A stretch of 63,335 bases of DNA from Fragilaria crotonensis (Eukaryota; Bacillariophyta; Fragilariophyceae; Fragilariales; Fragilariaceae). The stretch's first letter is position 1. The number at the start of each line of letters is the position of its first letter. Position numbers and translations under genes: made by a program. Shown here piece after piece: positions 55,192 through 63,335 of this stretch. The DNA lies in contig JAKSYS010000345.1 in NCBI GenBank assembly GCA_022925895.1, forward strand, positions 1-63,335, given 5' to 3'. The notes below the pieces were generated by a model. It was not told where the DNA came from. It ran no database searches and worked only from the letters and a program-made list of their open reading frames with translations.

Positions 55192-57218
55192 ATGTCGACC
55201 GATACTACGCTCCATGATCTCTGCAAAGGTTTCGGGGCTCTCTTGAGTCGCGCAAAGGTGAGTTCATCATGAGCACCGGAAAGGAGGCAAACGCGGTGCA
55301 CAACGCAACGTTGAAAATCGTATTTATTCTGTGACGAATCTATGATGGCTTGTCTGCCATGTGAGCACGAGCTTGCAAATGTGTGATTGGCATTATGCTG
55401 CAGCTGCAATTAGCGATTTTCAGATTTTTGTGCATCCCTGGACTGGCCTGCCTAGTTCATCCAAGTTCAGCCCTAGCTTTAACGCGCCGTTCGTCTCACT
55501 TTGTCATTTCGCAGAATCCATCCTTCCCAGAAGAATCCTCGCGCCTCAACGAACGAGGAAATCTTCCTTTGCATGCCGCCTGCTCCTTCCAAGCCACCGC
55601 CGAAGTCGTGGAAACACTTCTCAAGGCATACCCCGGAGGAGCCTCCCAACCAAACTCGGCTGGAAACCTTCCCATCCACCAGGCCGCCATGTGGCAGGCA
55701 CCTGTAGAGACAGTGGAGCTATTGCTGTCGCGTCATCCTGAAGGAGCGACCGTGCGTAATCAGTACGGATCCCTACCCCTGCACATGGCAGCCTCCAACG
55801 AGGCATCGCCAGAAGTCATTCGCGTCCTTATCGATGCGTACCCAGACGCCCTCCACCTCCAGAATGACGACGGAATGACTCCCCTCGACCTTGCCCTCGC
55901 CGATGAGTCGGCAAGCGAAGCCATCATTGCCATGCTCGAAGGCCGTCCTCCTCCGCCGGAATTGACCCGCCGCCAAAAGGCCGAAAAGTACGAAGAACGA
56001 GCCATGGCACTGGAACGCAAACTCGCCTCATTGAAGGAATCCGGCGGCCGACAGGGCAAGGACTTGCACGAGGCACTCATTTGCGTGCGACGCTTGGCGG
56101 ACCGATTCCCCCATTCCCTCTATTCAGCGGGATTGGATCCAAACGAATTGGAAATTGCATTTTCGGAACGCCAGCAGGCGCCTGATTTGATTCTCATGGA
56201 TGCCATCAAGAAGAGACATTCCAGCGTCTCAAGGGATGTCAAGGGTGTGCCATTGACAGTTCAGACGCATGCCGCTACAGCGGCTGGTCCCAGAGATCGA
56301 GTTGAGGATTTGTTGGGATCCATCATCGGATTGGATCATATCAAGAGTCAGGTCCGCGGATTGCGCCGATCGACGGAAATTTCGGATCTCAAGGAATCGC
56401 TCCTTCCTGCCGCCAACAGCAGCCGACGCGGCCAGGCGGCTCTCTCGCTCATCAATCCAGCACTTTCGGAACTGACTGGCCGTCCCCATGCCAATCACAT
56501 GGTCTTTGTCGGCAACCCAGGAACCGGGAAGACAGCCGTGGCCCGTCTCTTGGCCAAGGCATATCACGAGCTTGGACTCTTGAGAAAACCCAAGTTTCTC
56601 GAAGTGGAACGCATGGACCTGGTTGGTCGCGACAAGGAACAGACGATCCTCAAGACCCGAGAGGTTCTGGACGAAGCCCGTGGTGGTATTCTTTTTATTG
56701 ATGAAGCCTACACTTTGGGAATGACCTCAAAGCGAAACAAGGTCGATACTGGAAGTGACGCTATGCTTGAAATCATCAAGTCCATGGAAGAAGCCAGCAA
56801 AAGTCCTGACAGCGAAGATAGCCACCCACTTGTCATTTTGGCAGGATTCCCTGTCGAAATGCAAACCTTTCTCAGCCATCAACCGGAGTTGCGCAAGAAC
56901 TTCCCGCTCACATTTGAATTCCCAGACTATTCTTGCCAAGAATTGGCCAAAATCTTCATCGATTTGGCCACTGCCAAGGGCTTTGATTTGGACGACGATT
57001 TGGATGAGGACTACATTGCCAAGATGCTGAGTCAGGAGACAACAGTTGCGTGGCGCGGAGAACGCAATGGCCGAGTGTGTGAATTGCTCATGGCAGGATG
57101 CCGCACGCAGGTGCGACGACGCATGCGTACAGCCCAGATTGAAGGCGATGACCACTTTGATCCGCACCAAATTATTCGACAGGATATTGAGGCCGTCATG
57201 ACGACGGATTTCAAATGA
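55192..57218 (+). CDS. Ankyrin-repeat / CbbX-type AAA+ ATPase
   Basis: Exons 55192-55257 and 55515-57218, with a GTGAGT...CGCAG intron; 589 aa. About four ankyrin repeats (NERGNLPLHAACSF, NSAGNLPIHQAAM, NQYGSLPLHMAAS, NDDGMTPLDLALAD) are followed by a helical linker and a CbbX/CfxQ-type AAA+ domain (IIGLDHIKSQVRGLRR). Walker A is canonical (GNPGTGKT, about residue 354), Walker B is FIDEAYTL (about 412), and HQPELRKNFP supplies an arginine-finger-like segment. The CbbX family includes red-type Rubisco activases, but those lack ankyrin repeats and this protein has no plastid presequence, so a cytosolic or nuclear remodelling ATPase is more likely. The ankyrin part probably selects the substrate. 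Confidence 0.88.
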
Positions 57219-57387
57219 AGAAGCATGCGTTTGTGTGGAATGTGATTGATATATGTTTGTTGTCCAGCGGAAACCAGATGGAAAGCGATTGTGGAGAAGA
57301 TCGTAGTAATAAGAAGTTTATAATGATAACATGACCTGGCATGTGCGTATTACTCCTCGTCCAGATTCGTTCGACCCCTCCTCCGCC

Positions 57388-57449
57388 GGCACGAGTGTCA
57401 ACAGGATTACCAAAACAAGAGTCCCAACCAACTGTATGCAGGCTGTAAT
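57388..57449 (-). repeat. Duplicated fragment of the MFS gene 3' end
   Basis: About 62 bp, roughly 90% identical to 58698-58759 inside the 3' coding end of the MFS transporter, in the same orientation. The minus-strand translation (ITACIQLVGTLVLVIL) matches the last MFS helix. Confidence 0.82.
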
Positions 57450-58503
57450 CAGCGGCACAGGCTTCTGTGGAGTCCAGGTTGTCAAGTTCTTGGTCGAGAA
57501 GTACCCCGACTGGAGAATTGTGATGGTATCGCGCAGCGCAAGCAGAATGGTCACTGTGAGTCGGATTCAACGGGTGTGCAATGAGCATGGCATTCCCATC
57601 TTCAATGCCGACGAAATTGAAGTGCTTCGCGGCGATTTCAAGAAGCGATATTTGGGTCGTACATTCGAAGATCTTGAAGCGGTTTGGAACGATATCGGGA
57701 GTCGTCTTCCGCTTTGCCATGTGCAACAGTTATATCATTCCTTACGAATGCAATTACAACTGGAACCAGAATCTTGACGTTATTTGCAGTTTATGCCAAA
57801 AGCATGGCGTACAGCTTCATGCAATGGGAGGAACGGGGTACCATGTCCTTGAGGACTGCGAAATCCCATAATCGTACCATCGTGGCAACACATGGTGCAA
57901 TGGCTACTTCCAGTTTAAGCAATTTCAAAGACTTTTGGTGGAGAAGTACGTTGAGCACGGATTATATGGTTGCACTTATGATGTTCCATACATTTTCGCA
58001 GATGTGGAACCCAAATCCGCGCGCACTCCTCGCGACTACGAGGCCGGTTTTGTTGTAAAGTTCATTCGCCATTTCGGCACGAAAGTTGGGTATAGTGGTG
58101 AGGTTGTCACTCCTAGGGGAAATTGCTGAAATCATTGTCAAGCATGCAGAAATTGCACTCACAAGAGGTGGAATGGAAAGCAAATACATGCACTTGTTCG
58201 TGCAATCGTTTAATGACGATGACCTCAACCGCCTCGTGCACGGACGGAAGCCAAGTCCCAAAATCGAGGAAACTATCCGTAACACCACAGAAAACAGTGA
58301 CGCATTGATCACTGCATACCGCGACTTGTTTCCCGACTTCATGGCAACACGGACATGCCGTCCCCTTACGTGTCCCACCTGGGCAAAAAGATATTCTTGA
58401 TGCGGTTGATGGTGAGGCAGTCTTACGCAAGTTTGTGCGTCAGTGTGATGACGAGGGAATGAGCATTGCTAGGTTTAAGAACCCCTCACGGAAGATTGAG
58501 TGA
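57450..58503 (+). pseudogene. Broken gene of unknown family
   Basis: Protein-like sequence continues through several frames: 57430-57640 (GTGFCGVQVVKFLVEKYPDW, possibly a Rossmann start), about 57700-57870 (HGVQLHAMGGTGYHV), 57935-58090 (EKYVEHGLYGCTYDVPYIFADVEP), 58086-58400 (MESKYMHLFVQSFNDDDLNRL) and 58385-58503 (DAVDGEAVLRKFVRQCDDEGMS). No single frame is open and no convincing introns join them. It may be a pseudogene of an oxidoreductase-like protein, but the family is not secure. It begins right after the MFS-derived duplicate. Confidence 0.5.
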
Positions 58504-58636
58504 AGTGGCTTGAAAACCTTTTCTCTTTTGCATGAACCAGCAGCAAACTATTGTGATGAAGGTAGTCAAAATAAGTACATGATTACATTATAATCATGTT
58601 AGATATCCATTAAGCTGAGGGACTAGCACGTGCATG

Positions 58637-60271
58637 TTACTCGTTGTCCGCAATCGTTGTATCCCTCCTTCGTCGGGACAAGGCATCCTCCCTTCGAGGC
58701 ACGAGTGGCAACAGGAGTACCAGAGCAAGAGTCCCAACCAACTGTATGCAGGCTGTGATGAAAAATGTCACGGTGTAATCCCATCGATCACTCAGATACC
58801 CACCTAACGCGGCACTGCCACACCATCCCAACCCCGAAATGGCTTCCAATGATTTCCATCGCGCTCGTTCCTGTTTTGGAACGTTGTCCATGAGAATCGA
58901 TTCCACTAGCGGGTAGGGTGCATTCATTAGCGCGGTTCTGACAATATAAATGGGCACCAGGATTACCTTGTGACTGTCCATGTAGTGGTGGAAGATAGCC
59001 ATGACCATGAGACACGATACACCAGACAGCTGCAATAGGAGGCTGGTTTGAACGCGTCCAAATGTTGATGCAATCATCGTACCGAAATGCGAACACACGG
59101 CCATGACGATTGGGACGATAACGTATATAAGTTGGACTTGGGTTGGCGACATGCCGATTTCTTCTTTGAAGTAGAGGGGAAAGAATTTGACAGTCATGCC
59201 GGAACCGATGGAGACGGTCGTCTCCGCCAAGAGGAGGATATAAGGAATCCACCTTCGGCGCTCTTGCATACAATCGTCATCGTCTTCATCAACATTGTGT
59301 TCTGTGTCCGATAGTAATGGAGACTCGGGGTCATCGGATTGCGGCAATAGCGTTGTTGTACCTTCCGTGCTACCATCACGAGCGTCCGCATCCTCGGCAG
59401 TGGAGGGATCTTCATTGTCTTCATCGAGTGCCTTGGAATCATCGAAAAGCATCATGAGCACAGAACTCACCAATCCTAATCCCAACCCTACGTACATAAT
59501 GATTTGCAGGGAATTCAAATCCCATTCATCGCCCGTCGTTTGAAAGAGAATGATGGACAAGATCGGCCCGATGCACGATGCCATTAGGTAGCCAAGAAAC
59601 AGGTATTGATAGTACTTGGTGCGCTCCCCGGCAGGTGTTGAGTCAGCATAGAGTGCTTGGCAGGGACCACTGACGATGCCATCTCCGACTCCCCAAAGCC
59701 CCATGAGTATGGCCAAGAATATCATGGATAGTTGTGACTTCGCCGGCGCCATGTTCTCTGTTCCAATCCAATGGATGAGAGTGGCCTGCAGGATTGTGGC
59801 AATGACAAAGAGGATCCCTCCCGCCATCATGACTTTGGAGCGTCCGTAGCGATCGGCGAGGTATCCAACCGGAAGTGCTGACAGGAGCACCGCCAACCCA
59901 TTAACAGCTTCAACATCTCCGATTGGCCCATTTTGACCTCCTCCGATTTGTTTCAAATAGGCCGCAAAGACGGTATCTCCCCACAGGGAATCGGAAACTC
60001 CGAGAAGAGTGACCACCAGGAGAGTCAAGACGACATTGTGGTTCATGTGAAATGTCTTCGAACCGCAACAGGGAATGGTACAAGTAATGTCATTGGCAGA
60101 GGGGATTGTTGTGTTGTTGTGTGGAGTCAAATCGGATGAGCGTGGTTCGTCATGGTCCTCCGCAAGATTCAGATCGATATGGATGTCATTATCAGAACTC
60201 GCCAGCAGAGGTTCGCGGAGATTCGACGTGAAACCCGGTGTACCGTTGCTCTCGTCATGGTTGTCGATCAT
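58637..60271 (-). CDS. Major facilitator superfamily transporter
   Basis: 544 aa, ATG at 60271. There are about 12 membrane helices in two halves separated by a long acidic cytosolic loop (about residues 280-345). After helix 2 the MFS signature loop reads GYLADRYGRSKVMM. PCCGSKTFHMNHNVVLTLL starts helix 1, and the last helices are TFFITACIQLVGTLALVLLL. The substrate cannot be told from sequence by eye. A 62-bp piece of its 3' coding end is duplicated 1.3 kb downstream. Confidence 0.87.
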   Translation of the reverse strand: MIDNHDESNGTPGFTSNLREPLLASSDNDIHIDLNLAEDHDEPRSSDLTPHNNTTIPSANDITCTIPCCGSKTFHMNHNVVLTLLVVTLLGVSDSLWGDTVFAAYLKQIGGGQNGPIGDVEAVNGLAVLLSALPVGYLADRYGRSKVMMAGGILFVIATILQATLIHWIGTENMAPAKSQLSMIFLAILMGLWGVGDGIVSGPCQALYADSTPAGERTKYYQYLFLGYLMASCIGPILSIILFQTTGDEWDLNSLQIIMYVGLGLGLVSSVLMMLFDDSKALDEDNEDPSTAEDADARDGSTEGTTTLLPQSDDPESPLLSDTEHNVDEDDDDCMQERRRWIPYILLLAETTVSIGSGMTVKFFPLYFKEEIGMSPTQVQLIYVIVPIVMAVCSHFGTMIASTFGRVQTSLLLQLSGVSCLMVMAIFHHYMDSHKVILVPIYIVRTALMNAPYPLVESILMDNVPKQERARWKSLEAISGLGWCGSAALGGYLSDRWDYTVTFFITACIQLVGTLALVLLLPLVPRREDALSRRRRDTTIADNE

Positions 60272-60697
60272 GCTATCACGTCAATCACGGTCAATAACAC
60301 AAAAGTTGTGTGTGGTTCGAAGTTCGACCCTGCCGTCACGTTTGAGTACAAACGAAAAAGACAGAATTCGACTTTTCGTAGTTTTTGTACGTACACTGGT
60401 ACAGGTGTACTACCGGTACATTGTAGTAGTATCTGTAGGGTACTGCTTTAGTACTGGAGTACTCCAGTACTACACTCGGAGTACTCGTACCAGCTGCTGT
60501 AGTATTCTCTGTTGAAATTTATGTAGGCGGACAGATAGGCTTATCACAAGATCACAAGTACTTCTACGAGGGACTACAGTACCAGGTCCTACAGTACATC
60601 GATCACAAATGACTGATGGAGTGATCCTACAACCTACATGTACAACACCTGCACTCATTCCAGAAGAGCGGCGCGCAACTGACGATAGAAAAGCACG
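60272..60697. promoter_or_regulatory. GTAC-dense divergent spacer
   Basis: Between the MFS and prolyl hydroxylase start codons. 60380-60610 contains one of the densest GTAC clusters in the window, including the palindromes AGTACTGGAGTACTCCAGTACT and neighbours. Likely includes both promoters; the role of the motif is unknown. Confidence 0.45.
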
Positions 60698-62321
60698 ATG
60701 ACATCGTCGACGTCCCTCCGCAGACTCGTTCTCGTCTTGGTGCTCTGGATTTCCGTCTCTGTCGGAGAAAACGGAAGGTGTTCATTCCGACTCGTCAATG
60801 ATGCGGGTGTCAAGATTGAGGTTTATTGGATTGAGCCAACATCCCGCGACGGAGTTCTCTTGACCACACCCGATGTTGGAATGCTCCCTGGTCTTGAAAT
60901 ACCCTTTGATTCATTTGTTGGACACGAATTTGAGATTCGTGAAATGCCAGCAGCAAACACGGGAGAATGTGCCAATGAGAGCAACGAGTGCCATTCTTCT
61001 TCTTTCATTGTTTCAGAAACCGAAGATCAATGTAAGTTGTTCGTTCGCCTGGTGATGTCATGAGCAAGGCTTTGCCAAGAATCTCTGGATCTGACTCGAT
61101 CTCATCACATCCTTCCACGCAGATGTTGTCGTCAAACCCGGACTAGAAATATTCTTTACCGATACCCTTACAGCATCCACTGCTAGTGCCGCCGACGTTG
61201 TCGCCGAGTGTCGTCAACAGGCGTTGGAATCACTTGTTTCAGATCCTGATAGTGCATTGGAAAGTATTAACCAATTGGCATCATGTGTAGAATTGGAAGT
61301 CGCTCGCAAATTCGAAGATGCCAACGTCATTGTGTCTTTCGAGGAGAAAGTTCGAACAAGCATGGCTGGCTTCTTGGAGAATTACACATGTGCCGACGAA
61401 ACCTTGGATTCGTCTCCAGACGTATCGAGCCATTATTGGACCATGCCAGACGCGACACGCATGGTTCATGTCAAACATGACCGCCCAGCGTCCAAAATTC
61501 ACGTGGTGGAAAACTTCATTTCGGAAGACGAATGCCTCGCAATGGAAACAGAGGCGGCGCGCACGCTGCACAGAGCAACCGTGGCGGATGGCAAGGGTGG
61601 ATCGCAGCTTAGTCCGAATCGCAAGGCCATGCAAGCCGGTATCACAGTGGAATGGGACAAGGAGGAAGAGGGTGATTTGATTGCCCGATTGAGTCGTCGG
61701 GTCTATGATTACGCGGAGCATGTTCTGAACTTGGGCATTAACGAGCATGGACAGGAGGATCTGATGTCGATTCAGTACTTTGGACGCGGACGCAACGACA
61801 CAGAGCCTGATCAATATACTCCGGTACGTGTGCAGTGTCCGCATCTCGTCGCCCTTTTGCGTCGCCTTGTATATTGCATGGAGGGCTGGTGCATGAGTTC
61901 AGTATTGATTTTTTGCTTTAACAATCCTTACGTTGTTGTCACTAACTATCGTTCTTCTCCCCTCTTGTCTTTCACCTTGCAGCATTGTGACGGTGACTGT
62001 ACTGGCCTTCCGCATAAGACTGGAACTCGTGTGGCCACGATGGTGATGTATTGCAAATTGCCCATCGATGGAGGGTCAACCAACTTTCGAAATTCGGCCG
62101 TACACATCAAGCCAGTGGCAGGAAATGCTATTTTCTTTTCCTACATTGACCCCATCTCTAGCACGATGGACACTGGTTTCACTGAGCACTCTGGATGCCC
62201 TGTGTTTGAGGGAGAAAAGAAGATTGTGACACAGTGGATTCGGTACGGTGTGGACGACGAGAACCCATGGGACACATTCAATACTTTGGGAATAAAGATC
62301 AGTGATGCGGATGATCAATGA
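60698..62321 (+). CDS. Prolyl 4-hydroxylase-type 2OG-Fe(II) oxygenase
   Basis: Exons 60698-61031, 61123-61823 and 61983-62321, all with GT-AG introns; 457 aa. There is a signal peptide (LVLVLVLWISVSV). The oxygenase domain covers the C-terminal about 220 residues: KIHVVENFISEDECLAME opens it, and exon 3 starts with HCDGDC, giving the metal-binding H-x-D. RVATMVMYC and DGGSTNF form the core, and EHSGCPVFEGEKKIVTQWIRYG gives the distal His and the 2-oxoglutarate-binding Lys. This is the P4H alpha-subunit type, a secretory-pathway enzyme hydroxylating proline. Intron 2 is 159 nt and in phase, so retention would keep the frame but separate the domain. Confidence 0.88.
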
Positions 62322-63335
62322 GAGGTCTTGTCGTTCATGGAGAATATGATAGCGAGGAGGACACGATGTTTTTATGACATGTACGAGTTCCTATAGGGTA
62401 GCTGTAGTTGTTAGGAAAGTTTAGAACGCATACATCTCGGCACAGCCACACGTGAACCTTACACATGACAATAACTCCGAGAGTATACTCATAGGAAGTT
62501 AGGTTGACGTCGAAAACCCCGCAAGCGTACTACCATCTGCTAAGTTCGTAGTCTTGACATTCGGGTCACTTGTTTCCATGGGAAGTTGAGCATCAACAAA
62601 TGAAGTTGTAAGATATCATGGATTTGGAATTGTTCTTTTGCAATCTTTCATTGATGTCATCCAATGGTAGACACCTTGGGGGATATGGCCATTGATTCCC
62701 ATGGAACTCTCGCCATATCAAGACTATCAGAGTGTGTGAATAGGCACCAAGGCTGATGGTCAGGAGTTTACATCAGCATGGCTGTCATTTTCATCTATAA
62801 TCTTGTTAAGACTATGCTTTAACTTTGATACACGAAGTCCAACACGATCGAGAAGATTCCTCTGACTATAAGCAAGCAAGTAATGGCATCAGCATCATTT
62901 ATGCCGCAGCACAACATGTTCGGTAGGCACGCATCACTACTGAATTGATCAAGCAGGAGAAGCTGCTGCAGACGTTTAGATTGAACAAGAAGATTTGGTT
63001 TAGAAGTTACGGATGATATCATTGTTCGCACGCTGAGTATACAAATTGATTATTCGACTGCAGATGCTGAACAATACTTGGCATTGAGGTTGAGCTGACG
63101 AGTTCCTCAGTTCCGAGGGGCAGAATAAGCAACGTGAAGCCAACATGAAGCATAAAACCATTTAAGTCTATATTCTTTTCCTCGAGTTTTTAGTACAAGT
63201 AGCTCCATGTGCTATACGCTACTATACTCTTTTCCTCGAGTTTTTAGTACAAGTAGCTCCATGTGCTATACGCTACTATGCATAGACCCTATGCCGTGTA
63301 CGTCCCCTAATCGAGCCGATCGAGCTTTTCAAAAA
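62322..63335. other. Terminal 1-kb spacer
   Basis: No supported gene; open frames are short. It contains the tandem duplication at 63173-63280. Confidence 0.4.
63173..63280 (+). repeat. 54-bp tandem duplication
   Basis: Two adjacent copies (63173-63226 and 63227-63280), each containing CTTTTCCTCGAGTTTTTAGT and CTCCATGTGCTATACGCTAC, with essentially one difference near the start. Confidence 0.9.

Noticed and set aside
55192..57218. Plastid Rubisco activase CbbX
   Set aside because: AAA+ core is CbbX-like, but the ankyrin repeats and lack of a signal or transit peptide argue against a plastid activase.

Overview
The window looks like a piece of nuclear genome from a photosynthetic stramenopile, most likely a diatom (genus not resolved). 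The grounds are: intron-poor genes with short GT-AG introns (about 60-180 nt); several genes with a signal peptide ending just before a phenylalanine, as in diatom plastid precursors; an Sft2 membrane-traffic gene, a TAF1 gene and an EXS-family gene; a copia retroelement whose protease and integrase motifs resemble the diatom CoDi type; and a fused polyamine-synthesis gene (SpeD plus SpeE) of a kind reported from microalgae.

Layout. 1-4.4 kb: four coiled-coil protein genes, at least two of them paralogues in a divergent pair. 4.9-11.6 kb: a tyrosine-recombinase (DIRS/PAT/Ngaro-like) retroelement with near-identical 250-bp direct terminal repeats and frameshifted genes. 11.8-12.9 kb: a non-autonomous inverted-repeat element with TAA target duplications and a CGA/GAC-rich core. 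13.5-35.3 kb: a compact host gene block, namely a plastid-targeted NAD(P)-binding protein, a copine, a TRAIP-like RING/coiled-coil E3, the SpeD-SpeE fusion, Sft2, TAF1, an EXS protein, then three consecutive plastid-targeted proteins (alpha/beta hydrolase, HopJ domain, SRPBCC domain). 35.3-49 kb: a gene-poor, repeat-rich stretch holding a CAGCAGATT-rich repeat field, GTAC hairpins, a (CCTACAG)n array split by a 3.55-kb DDE transposon with TA target duplications, and a 6.6-kb copia element with identical 131-bp LTRs on the minus strand. 49-62.3 kb: an SBP_bac_5 protein with a permuted domain order and a C-terminal membrane anchor, a divergent pair of ankyrin/CbbX-type AAA+ paralogues (one with ruined ATPase motifs), a broken gene beside a duplicated MFS 3' end, an MFS transporter and a prolyl 4-hydroxylase. 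The last 1 kb is non-coding and ends in a 54-bp tandem duplication.

Most host genes are unrelated housekeeping or organelle functions and form no operon-like pathway. The main points of interest are the ANK-AAA+ active/inactive pair, the SpeD-SpeE fusion with a SET-like tail, the permuted membrane-anchored solute-binding protein, and the three well-delimited mobile elements. All three coding elements carry many indels although their termini are intact, while long single-copy ORFs are clean. That pattern fits either real decay or unpolished repeat sequence.
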